A stretch of DNA of 40,265 nt, from contig JAICLL010000042.1 in NCBI GenBank assembly GCA_025927475.1, positions 1-40,265 of the forward strand, in the 5' to 3' direction. This document shows positions 36,701 through 40,265 of this stretch, in pieces (position 1 is the stretch's first letter; each line of letters starts with the position of its first letter). This DNA comes from Pirellulales bacterium (GTDB lineage Bacteria; Planctomycetota; Planctomycetia; Pirellulales; JAICIG01). The notes beneath the pieces were generated by a model, which did not search any database, was not told the DNA's origin, and saw nothing but the letters and a program-made list of their open reading frames with translations. Made by a program: the position numbers and the translations under genes.

Positions 36701-39700
36701 CCACTTGCAGGTCGGGGCTGGGCGGCAGCGTGAGCGCCAGCGGGCTGGGGTCGTCGAGCGAATTGTTCGACGTGGCCCCGTTTTCAAACAGCGACCGCGA
36801 CGAATTCGTCGACACGACAAGCTGGTAGAGCCCCTGCAAATTCGCCGGCAACTGCACCTGCTCGGTGCGCGTGTACGACTTGCCGGCCTGAAGCGGGCCA
36901 GCGTAACTGAAAGAACCCAAATCGTAGGGCGGCGCCTGGCTGCCCGTGGGTTGCAACCGCACGTCGTCGACCCACGTGCCGGGGGCATCGCCCAGCCCAT
37001 CGTTTTCCACCGTCCACGAGACGTCGATCCGGCTGCCCGATAGCGCGGTTGCCGGCCCGCTGACACTGGCAGGTTTCAGATCGGGCGGGGGCGTGAGGGT
37101 GATGGCCACAGGGCCGCCGATGCCCGTGTTGTTGCTGGTGTAAATAAACTCATCGGGGCCGCCGGTGCGCACCACGACATAAAAGCTGCCGCTCAATCCG
37201 TTGGGCACCGTGGCGGTGACGGTGTGGGTGTAACTGCCGCCCGGAGCGAGCGGGCCTGCGTGGCTGAAGTGCCCCAGGTCGGCCACGATCTTTGTGCCCG
37301 CCGCGTCGGAGGCCAGCAGCACGTCGTCAGACCACGATCCCGTATTCGTGACTCCGATTCCCTGGTTCGTGACGCTCCAAGTGATGTCGAGCGGCTGCCC
37401 ACTGGCGCCGGCAGACGGCGGCGTCACGTTTGAAACCACCAGGTCGGCGTAGGCAATCGGCGTGACGTCGAACAGGTTGCCCGCTTCGGACGTATCGTTT
37501 GTCTCGAGGCCGTTTTCGAAGACAACGTTGCCGCTGTCGGTGCGCACGAATAAGTGATCGTGCGCTTGGAAATGAGCCGGCAAGAGGAACGCCTGGCTTT
37601 GCGTATAACTGTCGCCAATGGCAAGCAGGCCGCTGTGCGTGAAGGTTTGGATCGTCGTGCCATGATCGGGATTGTCGTCGGGCGAAACGATCACGGCATC
37701 GGTCCAGTTGGCGACATCGCCGGTTCCGGTGCCTTGGTTGGTCACGGTCCATCCGATGGTGACCTGGGCCGGGTCGCCAACGGTCAGGCTTGGCGCGGTC
37801 ACGTTCGATACCGCCAGGTCGGCGAAGGGGCCGATCGCCGCGGCAGCCGTCGCCGTTACTGAATTGTTGCTGCCGGCGGTGCTGGCGCCGCTGGTCCCGG
37901 CGGTGTTGTATTCAAAGACCTGGTTGTAGTAATCGGTGGTAACCGTGATCAGCAGGTTCCCCGCGCCGGCCGTGCCCTGCGGCAGCGTATAGCGAAGCTG
38001 CCTCGGCAGCGCGGCGCCTACGGCCAGCGGCGCGCTCGGCGCCGCATTCGGATCGTACTTAATGTCGGTGGTGTTGAGCGTTTGTCCCGTGGTCAGGTTC
38101 TGGATGACGATATGGTCTTGGAACACGGTCGACACCGGACCCGTACCAGTGTTTGAATCGTTCCAGGAAAGCTGAAGCGTATTGCCCGAGAGCAGGCCGG
38201 TGGCCGGTGATATGGCGAGGTCGGTGACCTGCAAGTCGGGGTAAAGCGCCAAGCTGGAGGCGACGCCTAGCGATGCGGTGTTGTTCGACTCGGCCGTTGC
38301 GGAACTGTTGTATTCAAAGAGGTTATTGAAATAATCGGTCGTTACGCGAATGGTCAGGCTGCCCGCGCCCGCGCCGCCATCGGGCAACTTCAGCGAGACC
38401 TGTCGGGCCGAAACACCGCCCGCGGCAATCGCGCCGGTCGCGCTCGCATCGTACGTCAGCGTGGTCGAAAGCAGCGTCTGGCCCGTGGTGCTGTTCTGAA
38501 CCAGCACGTTGTCATAAAACGATTGCCCCTCGGCGGCGCTCCCAGTGTTGCTGTCGTTCCATGAAATCGTGAATGTATCTCCCGACTGAATTCCGCTGGC
38601 TGGCGATGTGGCAAGCCCGGTGACCTGAAGATCAGGGTAGGCCGCAACCCCCGAGAGCGCCGTGGCGCTGGTGCTGTTGTTGGTCTCGCCCGTTCCTGAA
38701 GGATTGTACTCGGCGATCGCATTTCCGTGGTCGGTGGTGATTGTGACGGTAATCGGTCCGGCCCCCAGATCGCCATCGGGTAAGCGGAAACCGAACTGCC
38801 GCGCCGCTTGGCCGCCCGCGACCATGGCGCCATACGCTTTCTCATCGTAAGGCACCAGCGCATCGACCAACGTCTTGCCGTTGGCTTCGTTCACAAATCG
38901 GATTTCGTCGCTAAACGAACCGGTCACCGGCAGATTGCCTACATCGCTGTCGTTCCAGGCGACGTTGATCGTTTCGCCCGATTGCCATCCCGATGCCGGC
39001 GTCGTTGCCAGATCGGTGACCTGCAGATCGGGCGCAGCGAACGCCGATGTCAGCGTGGCGCTAGCAGAGTTGTTGTTCGTAGCGGTGCCGTCGCTGTTGC
39101 GTTCAGCGACCGCGTTGTCAGAGTTGGTAGTGATCGAAACCTGAAGGTCCCCAGCGCCTTCCGGCCCAATCGGCAAGGTGAACGTAGCTTGCCGCGCGGC
39201 CAAACTGCCATCAGCGATGGGCCCCCCCTGCGTCTCATCGTACAGAACCGTGAACGAGGCCACGATATGCCCGGTATCGAGGTTTTTGATCGTGACCGCG
39301 TCGTGAAACGATTCGTCCGCAGCCACGTCGCCTGTCACCGCGTCGTTCCATTGAACGGTCAGTGTCGAGCCGCCCTGGACGCCGGCCGAGGGGCTCAGCT
39401 TCAACCCGGTGACTTGCATGTCGCGGGTATTTCGCTCGAGATTCGTCACCGCGACGCTGCCAGGCCGTTTGCCGTTATATTTGGGGTCATCGCTGACGAT
39501 CGGATCGAAGTTGATGAAATACGGCGTGTCGCCGCTGATTTCGTGGTCATCGACGCCCGTGACGGTGACGGTCTGCGGCACGTTCCAGTCGTCGACGGTG
39601 AAAGTTAAAGTGTCGGGCGAAACAGTTCCTTGCGAGGCGTCACTCGAGTGAACGCCGAACGTCACGTCGGCGGTGGGTGGGGCGGCGAGCACAACCGTGA

Positions 39701-40265
39701 ATTGAGCGGTGCCGCCATCCTCAGTGGTGGTCAATCCCGAAGTGGCGCTAAAGTTGACGCCGTCGGCCACGGCAATCAGATCGAGGCTGGTGGCGCCGTA
39801 CCGCGGCTGGAAGAAAGCTTGGCCGGTGAATCCATTGCCCGCCAGTTGTGCGAAGCTGCCGCTAGTGGCGCCATAGGTCATCACCTTTACATCGTCGGCG
39901 TTGGTTGGCTGATAGCCGCTGATCAGCGCGGTGTAGAGTGTACCGTTGAGCGCGGCGGTTCCTGTCACGACGATATGCCCAGTCTGCGCCGCGGCAGTGC
40001 CGCCGATATCCACGCTGATCGTGCCGGCGGAATCCATCGTCAGATTGCCCCGCACGGTCGCGGTGGACCCTACACCGGCGTGTATCGTGCCTTGGCTAGG
40101 CGATACGAGGTTGGCGATCGAGATGCTATCGCCGTTGGTGGCCGAGACCGCGTCTTGATTGGTGAAGGCGGTGGTCTGCAACGTCAATCCGCCGCCGTTG
40201 TTGGTCAATCCGGCGTCGATGGCCTGCACGCGCGTCGAGCCATCGAGCACTTCGATGCCGCTCAC
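18702..40265 (-). CDS. Giant multidomain surface/secreted protein with two protease domains (5' partial)
   Basis: One open frame of 7187 codons reaches the right edge, so the true start and signal peptide are missing; the GTG at 40265 is only the edge. Domain order (window residue numbers): passenger-like beta repeats (about 60-165), a Calx-beta-like module (170-275), 14 CARDB-like repeats (282-2132), PPC-like and IPT/TIG modules (2140-2335), a planctomycete-typical module (2340-2840), a propeller (3030-3265), nine He_PIG/cadherin-like repeats (3500-4366), an RHS-like segment (4560-4820), type I dockerin (4943-4992), cadherin-like, two BIG2-like, ZU5-like and IPT modules (5000-5600), a YncE-like propeller (5630-6040), a subtilase (6326-6769), a matrixin-like zinc protease (6823-6946) and a Thr/Ser/Ala-rich tail ending DDVFGYLDWEDLR. 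Likely a cell-surface or secreted protein; substrates and export route are unknown. I noticed only two cysteines. Confidence 0.93.
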   Translation of the reverse strand: MSGIEVLDGSTRVQAIDAGLTNNGGGLTLQTTAFTNQDAVSATNGDSISIANLVSPSQGTIHAGVGSTATVRGNLTMDSAGTISVDIGGTAAAQTGHIVVTGTAALNGTLYTALISGYQPTNADDVKVMTYGATSGSFAQLAGNGFTGQAFFQPRYGATSLDLIAVADGVNFSATSGLTTTEDGGTAQFTVVLAAPPTADVTFGVHSSDASQGTVSPDTLTFTVDDWNVPQTVTVTGVDDHEISGDTPYFINFDPIVSDDPKYNGKRPGSVAVTNLERNTRDMQVTGLKLSPSAGVQGGSTLTVQWNDAVTGDVAADESFHDAVTIKNLDTGHIVASFTVLYDETQGGPIADGSLAARQATFTLPIGPEGAGDLQVSITTNSDNAVAERNSDGTATNNNSASATLTSAFAAPDLQVTDLATTPASGWQSGETINVAWNDSDVGNLPVTGSFSDEIRFVNEANGKTLVDALVPYDEKAYGAMVAGGQAARQFGFRLPDGDLGAGPITVTITTDHGNAIAEYNPSGTGETNNSTSATALSGVAAYPDLQVTGLATSPASGIQSGDTFTISWNDSNTGSAAEGQSFYDNVLVQNSTTGQTLLSTTLTYDASATGAIAAGGVSARQVSLKLPDGGAGAGSLTIRVTTDYFNNLFEYNSSATAESNNTASLGVASSLALYPDLQVTDLAISPATGLLSGNTLQLSWNDSNTGTGPVSTVFQDHIVIQNLTTGQTLNTTDIKYDPNAAPSAPLAVGAALPRQLRYTLPQGTAGAGNLLITVTTDYYNQVFEYNTAGTSGASTAGSNNSVTATAAAAIGPFADLAVSNVTAPSLTVGDPAQVTIGWTVTNQGTGTGDVANWTDAVIVSPDDNPDHGTTIQTFTHSGLLAIGDSYTQSQAFLLPAHFQAHDHLFVRTDSGNVVFENGLETNDTSEAGNLFDVTPIAYADLVVSNVTPPSAGASGQPLDITWSVTNQGIGVTNTGSWSDDVLLASDAAGTKIVADLGHFSHAGPLAPGGSYTHTVTATVPNGLSGSFYVVVRTGGPDEFIYTSNNTGIGGPVAITLTPPPDLKPASVSGPATALSGSRIDVSWTVENDGLGDAPGTWVDDVRLQPTGSQAPPYDLGSFSYAGPLQAGKSYTRTEQVQLPANLQGLYQLVVSTNSSRSLFENGATSNNSLDDPSPLALTLPPSPDLQVASLSVPGTGQAGGAISISFTVINQGPAPADGHWTDNVYLSLDNQIDGGSILLGSFANQSALGVGQTYQTSAANLAIPDRAAGPEYIIVQTNANGAINEYPNGGNNTVVAPITITPRPPADLVAHDVAAPDQAFDGSSVSVQYTVSNRGVGDTNIDNWTDTIWLTRDPKRPDPFKGDILLATVPHSGGLGTDPSVLTPPQSYSVTTTVTLPKHISGQYYITPWADSYNQVLKSELDVNINPDDPNEQNNDNYKARPITVLLTPPPDLVVSSIVPQATAVGGDSYQVQWTVSNQGASATDDVTLYDQVFLSTQPTLNAPGARQWFLGTVRHDGVVAGGASYTAQQTFQLSPEISGQYVIVVCNTGGSWEGPYGNNNVSSAATHVTPLPPADLQVSSVTAAAPNDSGEKTSVTWTVTNDGEAVWPGTRYWVDDVYWSAYPTLDVSRDRLVGEFTHSNDQPLANGQSYTQTQSFTLPPGIGGTDANPQTYYVYVVTDPRGTTDTHASDNDSSRGYFGSRAYEDATNNVGGGALPVIYREADLKVTGLVVPSTPPNSGDTIPVTWTVTNTGNRDTRQSYWIDRVYLSRSPSLGSDAYDLGNSGHNSVLKSGDSYTTTLNVRLPDGISGNWYLVVFTDSNLQGLATTPGVYGDGSDSFLARVQEFQGEGNNITSAPLSVVLTVPPDLQVTSVTAQGPDATQPDHVLTGQSFTVAYTVANVGGGDTPDRQSSWGDQIFLSRDQNLDSGDLYLGSYLVSSTSSLNHSGGLKAGASYQNTLTIRAPRDLIGSWYVFVITDPPSLPYAPRGNVFEGDSEHNNSRATAAPLVIDQPPPSDLQVNSLVVPSSAQSGEPVELQWTVDNIGVYAAGGSWTDSVYLSSDATWDIGDTLLGHVGFSGTLPPGDSYTSNLDVNMPAAPPGQYRIIVRTDIFNDVHESNESNNTTASADLLQVSVPALQIGVPLATTLNAGEDRLYQITVAQGQTLRVDLTSSNANASNEIYLRYNALPSGSAYDAIYQGALQANQYAIIPSTMAGTYYLLVHGQSEPATDTAVTLLAQTLPLEITDVTPDDGGDSKYVTTSILGAQFDPQAIVKFIRPGIAEYEPVSYQVVDATRIVAIFDLSNAPHGLYDVEVINPNGTSVFAPYRYLVERTLPPDVTVGLGGPRVLEAGDSGLYGFTLQNSTNVDIPYVQFEYGIPEIDGIAGPYPQPNQYRRLAMNTDLSGQPNLGDVPWAQLSSIVDTDGENVAPGYAIDLADKSNVGLSFMVQTYPDGVPPDAKENPPSQTAFAFHIMASATPLTASEFIAQQTQQAGQLRQAILNDPTASTSLQILAADAGSWTDLYLTALTQAGLLRPVDQPPQVRDNPLVASLTSTLAAGILAGPAGKQIITNGNLVQFFAQVRQWYGDNPTLTTPYNSFGVDTIDEDGGGNYYVAAPPPASAFDLHQTQPTHFEAFNVYVPYQNDYDDNNDVDATHPENANLVTVAATDFSMFFEQTGAPGLATLTGPLGVGTQQFVPAGQALPYTIRFANGPTASSAVAQVQIVEQLDPNLDPRSFRLGDLQLGDLQVHIPSGLGSFQGDFDFTQSRGFILRVSAGIDVTSGAITWLLQAIDPTTGEVIQDSTKGLLLPDNAAGAGEGFVSYSAAPSQGLATGVQINAQARVFFNTSAPLVSNQVTQMVDGVAPTTTLTATPVSPGSSDYQVSWKSIDDSGGSGVKSATVYVSQDGGDYTIWLDQTTDNSGVYNGQPGHTYEFLALATDNAGNHEQPPAIGQAVPSDDSQADLGSLPSVASTSVDLGAPAQPSGTSTNPLFVQAQQAIPAPTPTNRPSEFQKLLLPFTAQAFGTGIAQSEAGIGPLALLPMPDGSLLASGGPARNELLVFGGGGGQAGAPLATLSEPIYDLALDAAGNLWATTGGGPLLEVDPHTGAIIGQYGDGLTQSLAIQPNTGDIYISSGHGIEIFNTTSHTFRHFSDLRVGSLAFADDGTLWAAAWPQHANDVVRFMLPSNSPQVMLQLTSDVDSIAFGVPGSKLDGLLFISHDEAAPGGAGSELDLVDVATLQVIAVASGGTRGDELKTSADGRVFLSQSHEIDVLSPTRPARVAAVNPPPQAVVSLPMGTISVTFDEDMYAGVPTDAHSVTNPANYTLTGDNSGPIAVNSVTYDAPSHTALLAFNGIAADHYALSVSTNIVGANSLPLVAAFRSDFQAILDVTPQTPVRFMNARASAAAHTISYDVTVTNNSGYDLLAPLMLRITGLNPTDAQVQSPLGQQPSGDWWLDLSSALTNGVFANGQTTVPMTITFYDPSSLRLAFKAGALAMPAPNLSPIFDSQPIETAAVGQPYQYQVAAHDPDGGSVSYVLYSGPSGMAINGQSGGIAWTPAAGSPANANVVVEAYNARGAHTTQSFSVAVSGVNQPPVFDPLPATTHGQEGQPVSITPHATDAEGDSLIYSADNLPPGALFDQSTQTLTWTPATGQAGEYPAIRFTASDGLHQISETTTLVISPTPQPPTLLRPADRTVTEGESVHIALAASGAPGVALTYTSDFLPGGARLDPHTGLFDWTPDYDQHGVYQVPFTVSDGALSTTVTTTITVLNVNAPPQFDNLGAWRVAEGQHLYFRAFAFDPNNPGFAAPDRMPEGTLTPLEGTQPTITYTASGLPSGASFDPQTAIFDWPTGNSDAGVYQVTFTATNDGDGTGAPLTSSITVPITVLNVNRAPQVPPIANVSLDHDMSSSLAVAATDPDGDPLTLSVSGLPRFATFVDQGGGNGQFQFSPTLDDGGNYTITVTATDDGDGNGRYAVLSSSQTFVLTVNSPNEPPHLAPIGDKVAVVGQTLQFTLQATDNDQDPLTFSALGLPATATLTPSSVYGQAVVTWTPQAADVGQSPIVFEVTDNGNNGAAAPAADQQSVHFVVRTSNSAPVLAPVADQTVAEGQTLAVPLQATDADGDAITYSAAHLPAGAAFDSVAGVLRWTPSFGQAGSYNGIVFTASDGNLSSSATIAIQVAPVNQAPRFVPLYPQSAREGTLLQFAVAANDPDGDHLTYSAVSGLPDGAQLNTASGQFQWTPSYMQAGDYMVNFSVQDAGGLSDTLAVQIHVDNVDRPPTLMVSNHTAVVGQALSFSLVAADSDASDTLTYSANGLPQGATLNPASGLFHWTPGPAQTGDYVVTFSVSDGELTTSQPALLRAAITPVAPQVLVVLTPSFPAAPGQSVLVHAVATSVAPIVNLTLTMAGQPVTVDSQGRATFTPMAPGKVSIVAAATDADGLTGQYTTVLKVADPSNATPPSVSLSSRLTYAKLASLTNIIGTVGSANLDTWTLEQAPLGSDDFTTIASGESPLSGTLATFDPSKLANGFYQLRLTAADISGRVSQTQIVVEADTAAKPTQYLRTETDLTVNLDGANVAIQRQYDSLEKDQPGSLAAGWRLVNRDFNLQVNVPSTGDEDLGVYSPLRVGTRLYLTLPDGSRPGYTFAPVAHPQAGITYYTPGWRADSGVSYTLSSAGGVLTLAGDRLYDLQTAAPYNPASDQFSGPAYLLTAADGTVYDLDASGQVLDETLPSGVRLAFSDSGIVAGNGDMLQFEHDSAGQISGLIAADGTHVIYTRDANGDLFSARNLTLGQSSRYAYSGDSHLLDVIVSPSAGNMIVQYGSTVSTLPLTADLGGSGEFLTQTQSGSLAAGGADRYSLVFRASELQATASGGVFLGVEVTAAAGSALQPAVPQIAGLTALETRSSSGVAYALFRVTSEGLQLLELAGANGTSGSYTLRLYAAGDANADGAVDGADGLQIAAALGASAGQSNYLVGADADLDGVVGASDQQLFASDLGFAANRPPVVTAGQALTHQDLPTTVDLAALATDPENDPIYFRIVGAADGTATLNADGHTATFVPSPGYAGAASFQFQADDGYSDSPVDTVSVSVSTAALVNLDFQKREPRLDVGDTQTLVAVGDFADQPGVVLPASYVTFQSSDPTIVQVNAAGQVLGIADGSAVITISSHGLQAATAATAGVPFDPQSQDLYYLGLQTSLTSETLAEYVGAHQLDVSLQQQIDLTPAASGTLYFTSNPSIVQVSADGMVTAGAAGTATITVINGPGEATVPIKVVAPTPGAVSVGTDGAVVEGADGSLVMVAPNSVTTATTMSITPLAQSDLPFGLPGALHYLGAFHLDLGAATLARPVQLIVPAPAAAPAGTKVVFYQASSLPDAEGNSFPVWFESEVGELESDGLAHTTSLDTLDESGDYIFGYWTDAAELDGVVSLSSPYIEAGTKIDFYTSLGGGTAVAGHVYGDPTFSFESPPGPHTLTFETIPKHGPVVLTPVTEDVVPGGSTVNVAVNVPALDQDPPSISALTLDLSDLQHPLLTITGAHFGDGSDALNVLFQVGDRDATIANALQVAGGRDVSVQATYIDPTQIQVEVPAGVALGTAQIIVQRAMALDDTTGARGNFDESLESDPAAHYSSAGDYGFATEPGNNAVGAFDTRSQVANPNQPGQFIANPNFNAEMAQIPLTPGTFPGYVATTNDNSRAYVISGPQRDVPDGQKISVIDTETLREVSADNASGQITLPKGAAPLQIVIDAADAYAYVTDAVRPSIYVIDIDPNSNTYNTCVKVIAVKDAPLGLRGIAINADGTRLFAAAPSRSTDPLAHLPATPPGPGHIVVVDLDPTSKTHWQQRPSIETPGQAPDAVTATSDPEVMVFTDFVDDIHGFNVIHNAEHDAPETPSPFAALLDQPFIDSTSLLFSNYDLDTSTFAVHNADAVAVTSDGMYAFVSGFNVPDVTVPSKDHDNHFELSGIGNEPSGSTIGVIQFKTPFTGGTTVAATRAIPTGFPMDLALSPDDQYLYATYAGVPTAAGDGATFVYGVPAIRSAVETLQSSSTGLALLTHYGIDDIGYVGGGGTEAGFEHLDADHNVLHNTDIDVQAAYGLDGSAATIDVYDKQHAPLVMGGVVRGLAVPRMPLSVTDASGDDSPDTVFQDGALLVNLAGGGVPLTNVSLVLLKNGVQVANLGNYSGATVINGLINLAGLGVSPGYYTVRAQGRLPSGAMVYSSLRELTILSVPPATIENYTTSVFPYAAKADTGTILVGVEGTHTLKLDVPRDLVASLDGLQLSDYDPLTNSTRSQAIYHGAAYDYLRLDDGREIYFQGIEYLQFSDGSDPFELQVHPNDPDFKDQWNLMATDVPDAWRFATGSDKVLLISLDTGLPHASGLPVDDLELSRDVLDSNAIAPTLDTITEIGGVSDEVVFAHRPEGSDTDTIIRHISGDFPSTNWWTDGFLPGGQITIQNTPHDNGTFTIKSIDAAGLVITLEGNPLVTDFNDYHTDTVVQAPNEHGHQTMSIMSSTANNKYGVAGINWSSNVLVENVFAESMDAAITAGIQYAAKYGLKAVFQSSVGSTEPQADLHQATLNGTSNNALFVTSAGNGDPSTGYGIDMDVPPAPQAAYAAIIGAQSNGLAIGAVLSSTAQPYSQFTEASLKDPSSSSSFVSSGTYGLANPIGLSQAKYSNFGNELTLVAPTDSPATDGGGKVQSPTNVGSLFFNGTSAAAPNVSGIASLVWSVDPNLSGDQLKSILTATAAPMPDQARNPDGTITRNNKDGAGFVNADGAVRRAYALQHNPALANLYNDNGTLKPPLLLGPIGATSATAGLSTLTDTVLSPIVEEAIAQWRQTGVSQQQLALLEVVAVHVGNLPATELARTGDDGITINANTPGLTWFTAPSPQDQGAFEPTTLATEFQAAAGGPAEGQIDLLTVVEHELGHVLGLADADPVSQPGDLMDFSLSPGVRRLPGALETQLLAGMSDASTSTTATSGDTTGGETTTDSSTTPTIDSAAAPPTTETAQAGGALSSVVTTADAADDAPATAGSPVETSVSTIPSASGSVLARAAMTDGPAAADASDDGLATPPSTGSMVTLVQSPDLSPAGTEVVNGLGDVAGPAAGHEGLGYQAAAAIPQAIADSPDLIAGLIEQLEAESLAGSSLAADADVLASFSAMRRDELSLAAAIAAPAPVSTGRLDDVFGYLDWEDLR
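19430..19800 (-). other. Matrixin-like zinc protease domain of the giant protein
   Basis: The motif EHELGHVLGLADAD contains HExxHxxGxxD (first His codon at 19521-19523, window residue 6915), the zinc-binding signature of metzincins. GDLMD about ten residues later would be the Met-turn. Upstream text such as AIAQWRQTGVSQQQLALLEVV matches the helix found before this domain in other planctomycete giant proteins, from general memory. All zinc ligands are present, so activity is plausible. Confidence 0.85.
19960..21290 (-). other. Subtilase (S8) domain of the giant protein
   Basis: The catalytic triad can be placed: Asp in ISLDTG (codon 21177-21179, window residue 6363), His in EHGHQT (codon 20784-20786, residue 6494) and Ser in NGTSAAAP (codon 20154-20156, residue 6704). 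The oxyanion Asn is in TSAGNG. The canonical HGTH reads HGHQ, a deviation that keeps the first His. Asp-to-His distance is about 131 residues, far more than the usual 30-45, because another module is inserted. Confidence 0.88.
20850..21030 (-). other. Small beta module inserted in the subtilase domain
   Basis: Between the catalytic Asp and His lies a stretch with TIIRHISGDF, WTDGFLPGGQITI, NDNGTFTIKS-like (read as HDNGTFTIKSID) and LVITLEGNPL. This matches the general pattern of a repeat seen in bacterial and phage surface proteins ('...DGF..G..I.I.G...NDGT..I..V....LTL'). It appears once here. The assignment is from pattern memory only. Confidence 0.6.
25290..25440 (-). other. Type I dockerin-like module
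   Basis: Two calcium-loop motifs are visible: GDANADGAVDGADGLQIAAAL and DADLDGVVGASDQQLFASDL, each with the D-x-D/N-x-D-G-x-x-x-x-x-D pattern, about 25 residues apart. In clostridia dockerins bind cohesins. In planctomycetes, dockerin-like modules are common in large secreted proteins without known cohesin partners, and no cohesin was seen here. Confidence 0.85.
25810..26590 (-). other. RHS-like beta segment
   Basis: The segment begins with TETDLTVNLDGANVAIQRQYDSL and continues with GWRL, LPDGSRPGYTF, LLTAADGTVYDLDASGQV, DSAGQISGLIAADG and YTRDANGDLFSARN. These resemble the front of an RHS/YD-repeat shell. There is no full set of YD repeats and no toxin tail, so a delivery function is not supported. 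Confidence 0.55.
27170..29770 (-). repeat. Nine He_PIG/cadherin-like Ig repeats
   Basis: Each unit is about 95 residues and follows the plan N-x-x-P-x-...-EGQ-...-A-x-D-x-D-x-D-x-(L/I)-x-(Y/F)-S-...-LP-x-G-A-...-(F/L)-x-WTP. Units start with NLSPIFD, NQPPVFD, QPPTLL, NAPPQFD, NRAPQVP, NEPPHLA, NSAPVLA, NQAPRFV and DRPPTLM. The D-x-D-G motifs suggest calcium binding, and the array is probably a stiff stalk. Confidence 0.85.
33870..39420 (-). repeat. Fourteen CARDB-like repeats
   Basis: Units of about 130 residues begin with D-L-x-V-x-x-(L/V)-x-x-P-x-x-x-x-x-G-x-x-(V/F)-x-(V/I)-x-W-x-(V/D)-x-N-x-G and end in EYNxxxxNN-like edges. The first four use WNDSNTG-type cores and the other ten use WTVTNQG-type cores, so two subfamilies were amplified separately. 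The repeats are diverged enough that recent slippage is unlikely. Confidence 0.88.

Overview
The window looks like a piece of a Planctomycetota chromosome, probably related to Pirellulales. It is GC-rich and gene-dense. The evidence is the mix of families: a MoxR ATPase, a giant secreted alpha-2-macroglobulin-like protein flanked by TPRs, a PQQ-type propeller protein of the planctomycete 'WxRFRGPNG' kind, a PEP-CTERM protein, two TatA-like proteins, and a >7000-residue CARDB/Ig-like/dockerin/protease protein. This placement is inferred from family content; no rRNA or other marker gene is present.

Layout from left to right. 1-110 is C-homopolymer-rich and may be a poor contig end. 239-1180 (+) is a MoxR AAA+ ATPase. 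1335-1514 (+) is a doubtful, possibly truncated small secreted protein. 1626-10295 (-) is a 2889-residue A2M-family protein carrying at least three copies of a 17-bp palindromic element inserted in frame. 10582-11751 (+) is a conserved-looking helical protein with a probable leaderless promoter; it meets 11748-12650 (-) tail to tail. 15718-11748 (-) is a probable gene group: a membrane-anchored alpha/alpha-toroid protein, a PQQ-like propeller and a membrane protein whose start overlaps the propeller's stop. 16026-16187 is a compact initiator tRNA unit with promoter, tRNA-fMet(CAT) and a perfect terminator. 16263-16706 (+) is a small cytosolic protein of unknown function. 16708-17490 (+) is a consensus promoter followed by two tatA-like genes, then tRNA-Val(CAC) at 17531-17604. 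17751-18542 (-) is a PEP-CTERM secreted protein. From 18702 to the right edge (-) runs one open frame of 7187 codons with no stop and no visible N-terminus.

The common theme is the cell envelope and secretion. The toroid, propeller and A2M-like proteins are predicted to lie outside the cytoplasm, the Tat subunits belong to an export machine, and the PEP-CTERM protein and giant protein are predicted cell-surface products. The most notable items are (i) the giant protein, which joins long Ig-like arrays, a dockerin, an RHS-like segment, a subtilase with an intact triad interrupted by another small domain, and a matrixin-like zinc protease; and (ii) a mobile-looking palindromic element read as peptide in both orientations inside the A2M gene.
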